Below, in pieces: positions 29,285 to 39,470 of a DNA stretch of 64,000 nt (its first letter is position 1; every line of letters begins with the position of its first letter). This stretch comes from Cladocopium goreaui. Taxonomy: Eukaryota > Sar > Dinophyceae > Suessiales > Symbiodiniaceae. The notes below the pieces were generated by a model, which was not told the DNA's origin, did no database searches, and was given only the letters and a program-made list of their open reading frames with translations. The position numbers and the translations under genes were made by a program. The DNA lies in assembly GCA_947184155.2 (NCBI GenBank), contig CAMXCT020002001.1, positions 185,001 to 249,000 on the forward strand, written 5' to 3'.

Positions 29285-29387
29285 CACAGTTAAGGCCCTT
29301 TACCAGTTATAAGTACTTATAACCCCATTTATAGAATGTATAATCCCATTTATAACCAGTTATAACTAATAAATGGCCATAACTGTA
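29285..29387. mobile_element. Pal-F element (F4)
   Basis: ACAGTTAAGGCCCTTTACC to GGCCATAACTGTA, almost identical to F3 and F8. Confidence 0.9.
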
Positions 29388-30095
29388 AAATTTGGGGTGA
29401 CATCCACAATTTTAGGACAGACAATTTGAAAAGATGGTGTGATCATCAATGACCGCGATCGGTGGGATGATTTTAAGTCCCCATTAAAAAAACAAAACAA
29501 CTCCATTTAAGGGTGTTCTACGCTGTTTCAAATGGAGCCCCCTGAACAAGGCCAGTTATCAGCCATTTATTTGGTGGTGGGTGAATTTGACGTCCAGTGG
29601 ATGATGGTATCCTCCATAAGTTGGGATATGGTGCACGCAGAACACCTTCTACGCCCAACTGCCGCCGCAAGTATTAAGTATACCCCAAGTTTTGAGTTTT
29701 GGTGGGGGATGTCAAAACCGTGGCACCCTTCTGTTCAAGTCAAAATGATTGTCTGAACATCCCCTAAGGCCCTAAGAATGGTATCTCTCATAGCTATTGA
29801 TCCATAGCCATAAACAGTAAACAGTCACCATCCAAGGAGTATCCAGTTGTTAAGTGAAAAAACAGGATAACAAACAACATCATCAATCATGGAACAAAGT
29901 TTACCCAACTATTTCGACCAACTCATCCATTTATATATATATATATATCCATTTATCTGGTTCCATTTTCAAAAACATCAACCTCAACATGGCTGTTGTC
30001 ACACGGCCATTTGGAGATAATTTCCTCTGACAACTCCCATCACGGAAAAGCTCACATGAGGTTAATCACCTGTCCATGAATTCATTACGATTAAT
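29388..30095. other. No convincing gene
   Basis: An open plus frame at 29532-29756 (SWDMVHAEHLLRPTAAAS) is the only candidate and is not distinguishable from chance. A short AT run lies at 29930-29950 and a Pal-I-like fragment (CGGCCATTTGGAGATAA) near 30003. Confidence 0.35.
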
Positions 30096-30204
30096 TACCC
30101 TAGGTTAAACTAACGTGGATGTGGAAGACCTAGGCTTTCCCGTTCGGAAAATCATCTACAAATGGTTGATTCGCCACATCTATGTTGGTAAAAACCCTAG
30201 GGTA
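30096..30204. mobile_element. Pal-A-like element, diverged
   Basis: TACCCTAGGTTAAACTAAC to GGTAAAAACCCTAGGGTA, about 109 bp, with an unrelated-looking core. Confidence 0.65.
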
Positions 30205-30413
30205 GTAAAACAGCCCCAGGATGTGCCCATATATTGATGGCGATGTTCCATGATTTTCCCACAACTTGATAGTTTGATGTTAATCATCAGGATTTATATG
30301 AGTCTATCCAGATTTATATCCATGATTTAAATGTTGATAAAACACATCCAGATTTATTATGGGGTTCTGTTGAAAACCAGCGAGTCTCACCACGTTACGA
30401 CACGTTAAAAAAA

Positions 30414-30525
30414 ATTGGTGGTTTCAACCATCTTGAAAAATATGAGTTTGTCAATGGGGTTGGGATTATCCGATAATATCCCATATATGAGATGGAAAAT
30501 AAAAAATGTTTGAAACCACCAACGA
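30414..30525. mobile_element. Pal-D element (D9)
   Basis: ATTGGTGGTTTCAACC to GTTTGAAACCACCAACGAGG. The minus exon 30526-30640 runs directly into its edge. Confidence 0.85.
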
Positions 30526-30640
30526 GGTTACGATGGAATCTCCCAGTCCGGGGCACTAAGGTTCGCTGTTGCTCCGCCACAAACTCTTTGAACTGCCTGG
30601 AGTCTTCCTGGCGGCACTGAGAGTCAATGGATATGGGGGA
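30526..30640 (-). CDS. Exon island meeting a Pal-D end
   Basis: The minus frame reads DSQCRQEDSRQFKEFVAEQQ then RTLVPRTGRFHRNL and reaches CTC|GTTGGTGG, the Pal-D terminus, in frame. Charged and helix-prone like the other minus exons. Confidence 0.45.
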
Positions 30641-31183
30641 AAAATCATCGTTGACATGTTACCCCGATGTGCTGGTCTGTCCTGTGGACTTTCCTTTCAA
30701 ACGATTCTTGACAAAAATGAATGATTCTGAACGGAGTTTACAAAGACGAATCATACACACACACACACACTTAGAAACACATTCCCTGTTGCTTGAGATC
30801 GCCTGAAGGATGCCACACAAACCATCTGCACTTGACCAAAATCATTGTCGAATAAAACCTACCCAGTAATCAAACGTGACTTGCTGGAAGCTCCCCATTT
30901 GTAGCTGATTTTCCCAGCTGGTTAAACCTTCATTTAATGATATTTAATGCAAAAAACAAGCCGTCGCCGTTGCCATGTTTCATACGAGAGAATATATAAT
31001 AATATATTCTGTATCTCATTGATAACCCACCTTAACCTCCCATTTGTCCCATTATCCCCTTGAATCACACAACAGAATCCCACGAAATCCCACGTGAAAT
31101 CCAATCAGATCCCGGTAAATCCCACCATGAAATCCCACCATATTTCCTCTGAAATCCCATGAAATTTGGGGGCACCAGCCCCT

Positions 31184-31268
31184 TTCCCATATGCTCCATG
31201 GTGCTGGAATATTTACCTACATTTACCCCAAAAATTGCCCAGGTATTCCATACATGGAGCATGTGGGT
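31184..31268. mobile_element. Palindrome K2
   Basis: CATATGCTCCATGGTGC and CATACATGGAGCATGTGG arms, with GGAATATTTACCTACATT as in K1. Confidence 0.7.
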
Positions 31269-31280
31269 TTGGACGGAAAC

Positions 31281-31375
31281 CTGAACATTCTGCCCCAAGG
31301 TGAAGGTGGCAGCAGTGGAGGAGGTGGCTGCATGGCAGGCCGCCTGGCACATTGGTCACTGGTGATGGTTCGGAA
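31281..31375. CDS. Coding-like island, strand uncertain
   Basis: Plus frame PKVKVAAVEEVAAWQAAWHI and minus frame QAACHAATSSTAATFTLGQ are both open. CCCCAAG|GTGAAG could be a plus donor. Not assigned. Confidence 0.3.
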
Positions 31376-31409
31376 CTTTCATTGGTGAATTGGTTAGTTC
31401 ATGGTGATT

Positions 31410-31523
31410 TGGATGTGGGTCAAAATGGAAGACCGATGTGGGACCACAGATGTGAATGTCTAGTTTAATATTCACCATCCAATTATTGGGGTACCTAATT
31501 TTGACCCATACCCATTTCATGGT
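31410..31523. mobile_element. Palindrome J2
   Basis: ATGTGGGTCAAAAT at left and ATTTTGACCCATACCCAT at right. Related to the nested insert J1 at 41079-41178. Confidence 0.6.
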
Positions 31524-31747
31524 TCCTTTTAATGGTTTTTAACTGGGTTTTGAATTGAATGTTACTTGGATGTCACTGGTGACTTCATGGGATGCTAAAT
31601 GTGATTCAATTTGATGAAAAATCGGAGTCAAATGGAACGTTAATAGAGCAAAATCATCTATAAATGGTGATTGATGGGGATTGTAGTATGAAAATCATCC
31701 ATGAACGAGGAGTGTAAAAACAACATCGCAACATACATGGTATTAGC

Positions 31748-31858
31748 ACACAGGGTGGTGCCCCCTCCCAGTTATAAGTTGGTTTATAATCCCCTTTCAC
31801 TACACTTATTCCCCATAAATCCTAGTTCTTGGACTAACTATGGGGCCCCACCCGTTTT
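31748..31858. mobile_element. Pal-B element (B10), diverged
   Basis: ACAGGGTGGTGCCCCCTCC to ATGGGGCCCCACCCG. Confidence 0.75.
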
Positions 31859-31972
31859 GTTATGATCCACTATACGCCACAACGTAGGCAAGGCCTGAGT
31901 ATTGCGGTCAAGGTTGTGACACCTATGACATACCCAACTAGGGACCTCAACATGAATAGATCCAAGACTAAG

Positions 31973-32097
31973 CTATGGTTAAAGCCCTTTACCAGCTACA
32001 AATGCTTATAAGTGCTTATAAATGCTTATAAATGGGGTGATTATTCCATACATAGGGTTATAACTGACTTATAACTGGGAAAGGGCCATCACTGTAG
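31973..32097. mobile_element. Pal-F element (F5), expanded
   Basis: ATGGTTAAAGCCCTTTACC to GGGCCATCACTGTA, with three tandem AATGCTTATA words in the left arm. Confidence 0.75.
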
Positions 32098-32278
32098 GGT
32101 TTTCTTCAAGCCTTTGGTGGGTATTGTTCATGTTTGGGAAATTGGGAAGGGGCTATATATTGAGTATATGGATAAGATGAAGATCATATATATATATATA
32201 TCCGGATCGTGTTGGCCAATTATAGATAGTTGTTGATTAAAAGATATTCGTTTTAAGAATAGATTAGGTATCAATCCC

Positions 32279-32445
32279 TACAGGATGGGCACCCCCAGAT
32301 ATGTTTGTTGCTTTACGAGCCAGTATAACCCCCATGAATACTAGTTCGTTATATCTACCATAAACATCCATAAACCATAGAATTCAGCCACTGAAATGTT
32401 AGGCGTTTCTGAACGCCTTCGCTCGACTAGGGGCCCCATCCTGTA
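32279..32445. mobile_element. Pal-C element (C1), best copy
   Basis: TACAGGATGGGCACCCCC to GGGGCCCCATCCTGTA, with the shared core and GCGTTTCTGAACGCC near the right end. Confidence 0.85.
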
Positions 32446-32699
32446 TCTTTAACACCAGTTTTTGAGTCACTTTTTTGCCATATCAAATCACCATGAAATC
32501 ATGAAATCCCATTAAACCATATTAAATCACCATGAAACCCCATTAAACCTGAATGGCTCAGAGCCTAAATCAGGGTCTTGTGGTCTTGGTTGGTTTCCTC
32601 ATCTCTCCCCGAAGTTGGATTTCTCATATAGCGAATGATGTTGGCTGGGGATTATTCAGATTTTTCTTGGGGAAGTACTGAAAACCACATGGGTATCAT

Positions 32700-32829
32700 T
32701 ACAGGGTGGTGCCCCATAGTTAGCTAAGTTGGTTTATAAGTCCAATAACTATGGTTTTTGTTGGTGATATATCTAATTATAGTTACTGGGATTATAACCC
32801 ATTTATAACTGGGGGGGCACCACCTTGTA
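32700..32829. mobile_element. Pal-B element (B11)
   Basis: TACAGGGTGGTGCCCC to GGGGGGCACCACCTTGTA. The right end on minus (CTACAAG|GTGGTG) is the point where the minus frame of 32830-32985 reaches the element. Confidence 0.9.
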
Positions 32830-32985
32830 GATCATTAATGTCTTCTTGGAAAGTATCCAAGTACCAACACCGTCGCGAAGTCAGATCACCTGTCTGGTCC
32901 CAATCGCCACCAGCTTCGAGCAGGACTTTTTCATGCCCAACTGCTCTCATTTTTCCACATACCAAGTCCCGTTGAGAATTGGCGA
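32830..32985 (-). CDS. Coding-like island, probably minus
   Basis: Minus frame KMRAVGHEKVLLEAGGDWDQ, then LTSRRCWYLDTFQEDIND, continuing to CTACAAG at the Pal-B end. An internal donor (GACAG|GTGATC) is an alternative. A plus frame (SRSQITCLVPIATSFEQDF) is also open. Confidence 0.4.
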
Positions 32986-33066
32986 TTTAATTTGTGATGA
33001 AAAAATGGTGACTTATATAATGGTGATCACGTTGTATGGGAATTGAGAATTGGTGATTTATATAAC

Positions 33067-33163
33067 CCATAACGGATCCATGGTGCTGGTATGCTAACAT
33101 GACTGGGGTATATCGATGGGATCCACGGCACACCATATATAGCATGGATCCTATGGGATACAG
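33067..33163. mobile_element. Palindrome K3
   Basis: GGATCCATGGTGCTGGTATG and ATATAGCATGGATCC arms, weaker than K1. Confidence 0.55.
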
Positions 33164-33183
33164 AGATAGTAAGGAACAAAGCC

Positions 33184-33235
33184 CTACATCATCTATCATG
33201 GAAACTCAATCGCTGGCTGCTGTGGTATCTGATGG
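33184..33235. CDS. Coding-like flank left of a Pal-A copy
   Basis: Plus: KLNRWLLWYLMVPS. Minus: GTIRYHSSQRLSFHDR. Either joins in frame with the right flank (33340-33520) if 33245-33333 is removed. Confidence 0.3.
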
Positions 33236-33339
33236 TACCCTCTGGTAATTTAACATAGCTATGGAAAATCACCATGTTTAATGGGAAAATCCACTATAAA
33301 TGGCCATTTTCAATAGCTAGGTTAGTTTACCAGAGGGTA
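33236..33339. mobile_element. Pal-A element between coding-like flanks
   Basis: TACCCTCTGGTAATTTAAC to GTTTACCAGAGGGTA. A GT...AG pair at 33245 and 33333 lies inside the terminal repeats. Confidence 0.9.
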
Positions 33340-33520
33340 TCTGTAATCTACCATCAACCCAGGATGCCACTGCCGAGTACACTGCTGCCGAGTACGCAAC
33401 GCGCTTCGGATAATGCTCGAGATGTGTGCGCTGGCAGCCGCTGGCCACATTGAAAGTCACCATCCAGAGAACCCCACAGATGGGGAGGGAATCTATCCAT
33501 CTCATCAAATTTGATGATTT
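33340..33520. CDS. Coding-like flank right of a Pal-A copy
   Basis: The minus frame reads GVLWMVTFNVASGCQRTHL, then YPKRVAYSAAVYSAVASWVD, and reaches the Pal-A edge as LQIPS. The plus frame STQDATAEYTAAEYATRFG is an alternative. GC-rich relative to surroundings. Confidence 0.4.
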
Positions 33521-33756
33521 ATCCAAGAAAGATGGTGGTATTTACCAAGAACTGCAATAAAGGTAATGATCAACAGGATAAATTTCTGTCTCCTTGTGGC
33601 AGTCCACTCTCACCAGTGGGCAGTCCGTAACACATAGCTCGTCCAACAAGATCATTGCCCTTCACAATTCATCCAATGAATTTCCTGAGTTTGACTTAAA
33701 AATCATCCAATTGCTTTTTGGCTATCCATCGCCATGAGTTTCAATCGAAAACAAAA

Positions 33757-33871
33757 TCTCTAATAATTTAACATAGCTATTGAAGATGGCCATTTAGTTC
33801 GTTGACTTAACTAGAAATAAAATTGAATCAACATCATTTTCCATAGCAAACTGTTAGTTTACCAGACGGTA
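33757..33871. mobile_element. Pal-A copy, degraded left end
   Basis: CTCTAATAATTTAACATAGC at left and GTTTACCAGACGGTA at right. Right arm has GCAAACTGTTAG in place of GCTATGTTAG. Confidence 0.75.
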
Positions 33872-34117
33872 TATCCATTTAAATTCCGCACGTTGTTGAT
33901 GGTCTAAACCCTATCAGTGGGTCAAAAACCATGGTTGAGGGGGCCCCATATATATCCACATATCCCATCTTATGGAGCTCAGAATCCCATAGTTGCTGTA
34001 TACCCATGAAACTAAGCCCAACTGCAGCCCCAAGCAGGTGTCATTAGACTCTTCAATGATCTTCCGATTTTCATGGATGTAATCATTGTGGAACCCTGAC
34101 AGCGGGTTAAAACTTAC

Positions 34118-34152
34118 CAATGAGGTTGGGAAAATCCGCTCAACAAAGATCT
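34118..34152 (-). CDS. Very short exon candidate
   Basis: Acceptor CTCTCACATCCCAAAG, then IFVERIFPTSL, then TTG|GTAAGT, a textbook donor. Only 35 bp. A possible next segment (HNDYIHENRKIIEESNDTC) follows a CTGTCAG 22 nt later, which would be an extremely short intron. Confidence 0.35.
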
Positions 34153-34305
34153 CTTTGGGATGTGAGAGGAATCTGGCCATATTTCATCACTAGCTTTGAA
34201 CATGAAGACCGCTCCTTTCACCATGAAAACATGTTTTGTTTCCTGCACATGCTACAATCATTGATGATCATTCATCCAATTCTATCTAAATCAGGCATAG
34301 TAATT

Positions 34306-34431
34306 AGATTGCTAGTAAATTCCCAGCTTCGACTATCAAATTGCATGACAAAGCCTCTGCTTCTTCTGCTTGCGATCTTGCTTCGCACACTTGCTTTTCC
34401 ACCTTGCGGCAGATTGCCCACCCATGATAAT
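34306..34431 (-). CDS. Exon island, helical, Cys/Glu-rich
   Basis: Acceptor GATCTGTTACAG, then YHGWAICRKVEKQVCEARSQ, then AEEAEALSCNLIVEAGN. Strong coiled-coil character and clear border; the 3' end is not fixed. One of the better exons on minus. Confidence 0.5.
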
Positions 34432-34640
34432 CTGTAACAGATCGGCCCATTATCCAGAAAAGTTGAAAGTCACCTGGGATCATTGTTCCCGGCAGGCTGG
34501 AAAATGAACATGAAGCACTTGGAAACCATGGCCCAGGAAGCGTCAAAACCGAGCACGTGATCAGCCCAATTATTGTAATTATTGTATAAGAATGAGCCCT
34601 TGGGGTCAGCAGAATTATTCGAAAAACCATCTGGTAATCA

Positions 34641-34690
34641 AGCTGGTCGGTGGTTTCAACCCTTCTGAAAAAATATGAGTCCGAACTAGA
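34641..34690. mobile_element. Pal-D fragment next to D10
   Basis: GCTGGTCGGTGGTTTCAACC and TCTGAAAAAATATGAGT, then cut off before a full Pal-D copy starts. Confidence 0.6.
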
Positions 34691-34702
34691 TGATAAGTAT
34701 AT

Positions 34703-34848
34703 CTGGTTGGTGGTGCAATAACCATCTTGAAAAATGATGGAGTTCGTCAATGGGGTTGTGATTATCTCATGTATATATATATGTATATATATATATTATC
34801 CATATATGACATGGAAAGTAAGAGTTATGTTCCAAACCACCAACCAGT
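34703..34848. mobile_element. Pal-D element (D10) with TA-repeat expansion
   Basis: CTGGTTGGTGGTGCAATAACC to GTTCCAAACCACCAACCAG. A TATATATATG tract has expanded at the loop (about 34770-34797). Confidence 0.85.
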
Positions 34849-34969
34849 CATGGATATTCTCCCAATCATGTAATGGGATCGTCCTATAATAATCCATTAG
34901 ATCCCATCATATACCATTACCCTCTGGATATACCATATACCATTCCATTAGTCTTAAAATCATAGTAAA

Positions 34970-35082
34970 CTGGCTGGTGGTTGAGCCACCCCTCCGAAAA
35001 ATGATGGAGTTCGTCAGTTGGGATCATGACATTCCCAATATATGGAAATTCATACAATTCATGTTCCAAACCACCAACCAGC
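34970..35082. mobile_element. Pal-D element (D11)
   Basis: CTGGCTGGTGGTTGAGCC to GTTCCAAACCACCAACCAG. Confidence 0.85.
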
Positions 35083-36188
35083 AAGGAATGGTTTCAACAT
35101 CTCCTGTTTAGTTTCATGATTCTCCCGTATATTTCTTCCAACTTCGGGGAAATGACGCCAGTTCTCTACACATCCTCCATGGTGTTGGTGGACGATAGAC
35201 TACTTGGAGCAGTTCCAATTAGAAATGGATATATATATATAGAACCTTAGTTGTAGGTGTTTTTTAATAGGTTGTATGGGTCTGTCTCAAAACATGGAAC
35301 CCCTAAATTTCATGGTTGATCATCACCTCCCCCACTAAATGCATATTAGTGCGGTCATATTCCGGACACACCCATATCCCAACTTACAGGGTTTATAACC
35401 ACAGTGATACTGATTTATTTCACCCAAAATTCACTGCCAAGTATAGACTCACAAAGGTAATCACAAGACTGACTGGTCCGGAAGGAGTAGGATATACCCC
35501 AACCTAACATCTCAAAACTGCCGTTTTGAGGGTGTGAAAGTCGCTACGAAATACAGGGCCAGCCCATTTGTGGTCCTGACCACGGGAGGCTGGTGATACC
35601 AGCAAGTTTGTAGCAGCAATTCACCCCGCCCCAAATCCCTATGTCTGCTGAGAGTTTGACAAAACATCACCATTATGTTGAAAGTGATTGACACATGACA
35701 AAAATCGCAGGTACCTTGAGAACAAACGAAACTGGTGGTAGCTATATAAGTGATATTAAATCATGACAACATAAAAAAAAAGAAACCAATCGTAACCCAA
35801 ATCATCAATCATCGACCAAGGTTTGATCATGGGGCATCCAAAACAATGTCATCCAGAACATGGGTTCGATACCATGGGATACCCCGAATCAGACACAAAC
35901 AGGTTGGAAAGTTTGCTGTTGCCCAGTATCCCATCCCAACAAATCTCTGATCTCTCCATAGACCAGTTGGTTGAGAGAGATGATCTCTCTGTTGGTTATG
36001 ATGTATCTCATATTAGTATCTCTGTTGGTTATGATCTCTCCGTTCATCTCCATTATGTTAACAGTTAACATGGGATGATAGGGTAACACTTTATGTTAAC
36101 ATTCTCTAAGTTAACATGGGATAATGTTATCTCATATGATCCATAAAATATCATATTATCCCATATGTTAACATAGTTTAACAACGTT
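35083..36188. other. Mostly featureless stretch
   Basis: Weak minus frame at 35520-35690 (SRHRDLGRGELLLQTCWYH) is the only coding hint. Repeated TCTCTGTTGGTTATGATST words at 35980-36030 and GTTAACATGGGATAATGTTA words at 36060-36180. Confidence 0.35.
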
Positions 36189-36297
36189 TACCCTCTGGTA
36201 AATTAACATAGACCCTGGCAGTCATCGGGGTTGGAAGATTAGTTTCCATTAAAACTAGGCTATTTTCAGGGTCAACAAGTTAATTTACCAGAGGGTA
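36189..36297. mobile_element. Pal-A2 element
   Basis: TACCCTCTGGTAAATTAAC, core GACCCTGGCAG...GGTTGGAAGATTAG, end AATTTACCAGAGGGTA. Confidence 0.9.
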
Positions 36298-36328
36298 ACA
36301 TGTTTTCAGCGTCATATGGCGTCCATTT

Positions 36329-36448
36329 ACTTAGATGGGCCATGGAGTTAGTTAACTAGTTAGTAAATGGATTACAATTGGGATATATGGGATAACAAAT
36401 CCCCAGTTGTTAACCAGGAATCGCTAATCCTATGGCCCATCTAAGTAC
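36329..36448. mobile_element. Pal-H element (H2)
   Basis: TTAGATGGGCCATGGAG to TCCTATGGCCCATCTAAG. It starts 5 bp inside the intron that follows the exon at 36454-36533. Confidence 0.85.
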
Positions 36449-36453
36449 GCAAC

Positions 36454-36533
36454 CTCATGATTTGTCTCGAACGTGTAACGCACCTTCTCAAGAACCACGT
36501 GGGTCTCACGGTCCTGGCGCAGCAGTTCGTCAG
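36454..36533 (-). CDS. Exon island, charged helix
   Basis: Acceptor GGAATTTTCAG, frame DELLRQDRETHVVLEKVR then YTFETNHE, donor CATGAG|GTTGCG. GC-rich in AT-rich surroundings and clearly coding-like on minus. An internal GAGAAG|GTGCGT is a second possible donor. Confidence 0.55.
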
Positions 36534-36577
36534 CTGAAAATTCCAGGAGTTAATTAGTGGCATGTTACCCCAACTGG

Positions 36578-36899
36578 TTTTGTGATTAATGGTGATTTAA
36601 TGATGGTTAATGATGGTTACTGATGGTTAATGGTGATTTAATGATGGTTAATGGTGATTTAATGATGGTTACTGATGGTTAATGATGGTTAATGGTGATT
36701 TAATGATGGTTAATGATGGTTAATGATGGTTAATGGTGATTTAATGATGGTTAATGATGGTTAATGGTGATTTAATGATGGTTAATGATGGTTAATGATG
36801 GTTAATGGTGATTTAATGATGGTTAATGATGGTTAATGATGGTTAATGATGGTTAATGGTGATTTAATGATGGTTAATGATGGTTAATGATGATTAATA
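36578..36899. repeat. ATGGTTAATG tandem repeat
   Basis: Alternating GATGGTTAAT and GGTGATTTAAT words in higher-order pattern, ~320 bp, ending at a Pal-D copy. Confidence 0.95.
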
Positions 36900-36902
36900 A
36901 TA

Positions 36903-37013
36903 TGCTGGCTGGTGGTATACCTACCCCTCTGAAAAATGATGGAGTGAGTAGTTGGGGTGATGAAATTCCCAACTGAATGGAACAATAAAAGAGTTCCAAA
37001 CCTCCAACCAGCA
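36903..37013. mobile_element. Pal-D element (D12)
   Basis: GCTGGCTGGTGGTATACC to GTTCCAAACCTCCAACCAGC. Confidence 0.85.
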
Positions 37014-37452
37014 TAATATGGTTATAGCAACTAACATCAGCTAACAATATGTCAAAATTCCATTATTTAACACTGGAAAGTCAGCAAAATTCCATAAAAT
37101 AATAATTGTATAATATTATATAATTGTTCCATTAGTTATGACTGGGAACAATTATTATTAATTAGCCCATTTTCATATAGGAAAGTCCCAGCAAAAATCA
37201 ATTGGTATAATGTCCCATTTGATAATGGATATTCCAACATTTTATATTTTATATGGTATAATTATAATCCATATTATTGAGCATAACAAAATATAGTATA
37301 ACCAATTTGGGTTATGGATTATAATGCGGGTATAAAATGATCATACTCCGACACATATTATCAAATTTAACTATATAACTAATCTCTTCCGTGACTGTCA
37401 TATCTTTCAAGGAACCAATACTGTCCTTCTGGTCAAAATAGAGGGGCCCGGA

Positions 37453-37550
37453 GCTGGTATACCATCTATCATCAAACATTTACCTGTTGTTAAAGGGATT
37501 TCTTCAAACCCCTCTATTAATCAACCAACCAATGGGAATTTAGGACATCT
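37453..37550. repeat. Dispersed repeat M, copy 1
   Basis: GGTATACCATCTATCATCAA, then ACATTTACCTGTTGTTAAAG. The same words occur at 48738-48828. Confidence 0.7.
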
Positions 37551-37566
37551 ATGAAAGGAATCCTAC

Positions 37567-37636
37567 CCTGTGGACCAGTGTCTGAACCACCACTATGTAG
37601 CTGCGTGTCTCGGTGAATCCCAGCAGTTTCACATCT
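37567..37636 (-). CDS. Exon island
   Basis: Acceptor ATATCCTGAG, frame DVKLLGFTETRSYIVVVQTL then VHR, donor CCACAGG|GTAGGA. A beta-strand-like VVVQTL stretch sets it apart from the helical exons. Confidence 0.5.
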
Positions 37637-37897
37637 CTCAGGATATGCGGGGTATGAGTTGTAAACCAGTTACGACTCCACACATCCAAGTCGTGCCCTA
37701 GAAACAATCATTTGCTAACTTCGGGAAGGAGAAGGTGCCATCAAATCGAGTGAAATACAAAAGTGCTATCAAATCGGTGACGCCACCTAGGCACCCTCAC
37801 CCGCGGACCCTGGAGACCAAAGATCTCGGAGATTTGGGGCATGCTCCAATTTCCCGTGTTTTTACATCGTTGAAACCTCCAATGTTCGAAGCATTAC

Positions 37898-38008
37898 CTG
37901 GTGCACCTCGCCCATCAACCCCATCAACTCTCGCCACGTTGGCCAGCAAAACATAGCAAAACTTCATGAGATATGCTGATGAGGCGGTGGCTTTTTGATA
38001 CATGGTGA
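37898..38008 (-). CDS. Exon island
   Basis: Acceptor GTCACCAG, frame MYQKATASSAYLMKFCYVLL then ANVARVDGVDGRGAP, donor CACCAG|GTAATG. Coding-like on minus. A plus frame (SRVFTSLKPPMFEALPGAP) overlaps downstream and is less likely. Confidence 0.45.
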
Positions 38009-38186
38009 CTGGTGACATGTTTAACCGAATCTCATTTACTCAATTGCTGTAATTGTGATTTTCCCATATATTGTTGGATACACTCGCATCCTTCATATTG
38101 TCCATTGACTGGTTAATATATTCATATTCGATGTGGTCATTGCATGTTGGGGGAACAATCCACAGCCAGGGGTGAGTTGTTCCAGT

Positions 38187-38292
38187 TACCCTCTGGTAAA
38201 CTAACATAACTATGGAAAATCACCATTTTTAATGGGTAAATCAACTATGTCTATGGCCATTTTCACTAGCTACGTTAAATTACCAAAGGGTA
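38187..38292. mobile_element. Pal-A element
   Basis: TACCCTCTGGTAAACTAAC to AAATTACCAAAGGGTA. CTATGTCTATGGCC core variant. Confidence 0.9.
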
Positions 38293-38578
38293 TAAGTGGT
38301 TATGTTTTTTCATAGTGGGTTTACATCCCAACTGACGAGGGGCACATCCCAATGGTTTTCTAAACAGTAACAACCAGAATATATCAAGGTGATTCCTGAG
38401 ATTACTTTAAAGGCTGACAACCACTTAGCAACATGTTTTTACTATCACCAATTACATCCAATTACCGTTTATAGTTCACCATCCACCCAAAATATTGGAT
38501 GGTTCCCTTCCCATACCCCGTAAACCAACACCATATTTTACTCATTTGAGTTGAAGATCCCACAGTAAATCCCATGAA

Positions 38579-38684
38579 ACCCTTTGGTAAGTTAACATAG
38601 ACTCTGGCAGTTAGGGGTTGGAAGATCTGTTTCAACTAAACAATGACTATTTTCAGGGTCAACAAGTTAATTTACCAGAGGGTA
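38579..38684. mobile_element. Pal-A2 element
   Basis: CCCTTTGGTAAGTTAAC, GACTCTGGCAG core, AATTTACCAGAGGGTA end. Confidence 0.85.
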
Positions 38685-39021
38685 AGTCTAACTAAACCCC
38701 TTAAACGAACATCAAATCGCCGTAAAAATCAAGATCTCCGATTGCATCACCGTTAAACGCGTGGCAAAACAAATCACCATGAAGGGTCTCACAGTCTCAC
38801 ATAAATATAACATAAATCGCTATATCCTACTAAATGAACTTAAATCACCATTGATCACCATTTAATCGCGTTAAAGAAAAAAACCTATTCAACCACTGAT
38901 CAACAAATACCAACAGGTCCATCGCATCAAAGAAGTCCCTGGAAATCGCCGGTAGATCCCACCATTGGCCCACCATTGAATCACATGAAGCCAGTTATAA
39001 CTTACAACTTCTCATTGAATC

Positions 39022-39119
39022 CTGGTTGGTGGTATACCTACCCCTCTGAACAATATGAGTTCGTCAGTTGGGATGATTATTCCCATGGAAAAATAGACAT
39101 GTTCCAAACCACCAATCAG
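39022..39119. mobile_element. Pal-D element (D13)
   Basis: CTGGTTGGTGGTATACC to GTTCCAAACCACCAATCAG. Confidence 0.85.
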
Positions 39120-39218
39120 ATAGCCTTCTTATTATAATGAAAAATAATGATAATCATTCATGGTGTTTTATTGAGCCGAATTCCCTTTAAATCACCATTA
39201 CACCACCATTAAAAACAC

Positions 39219-39315
39219 CAGGTGAATCACTGTTGAATCGCCAGCGACATCTCCGTCCAAGGTCCAGCTGTGTGCATCGCATGCGCCACTCTTCTCGGAG
39301 CTGAGCGCTGAGCGC
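39219..39315 (-). CDS. Exon island, charged helix
   Basis: Acceptor CATCCAGAAACAG, frame ALSAQLREEWRMRCTQLDLG then RRCRWRF, donor TCACCTG|GTGTTT. The plus strand (SKVQLCASHAPLFSELSAER) is open too; minus has the better borders. Confidence 0.45.
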
Positions 39316-39365
39316 CTGTTTCTGGATGGGATGTGACCATTGGAAATGTGAGACTCAGTGGGATT

Positions 39366-39470
39366 TACCCTGTGGTTATGTCAAAATAGCTATTGAAAAT
39401 GACAATTTATAGTGGATTTACCCATCAAAAATGGTGATTTTCCATAGTTATGTCAGTTTACCAGAGGGTA
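39366..39470. mobile_element. Pal-A element
   Basis: TACCCTGTGGTTATGTC to CAGTTTACCAGAGGGTA. Confidence 0.9.

Noticed and set aside
29532..29756. Plus frame starting MEPPEQGQLSAIYLVVGEF
   Set aside because: Length and composition do not stand out from chance in this region and no splice border supports it.
36578..36899. Possible origin or matrix-attachment region because of AT-rich repeats
   Set aside because: No functional motif can be shown; it is a simple tandem repeat.
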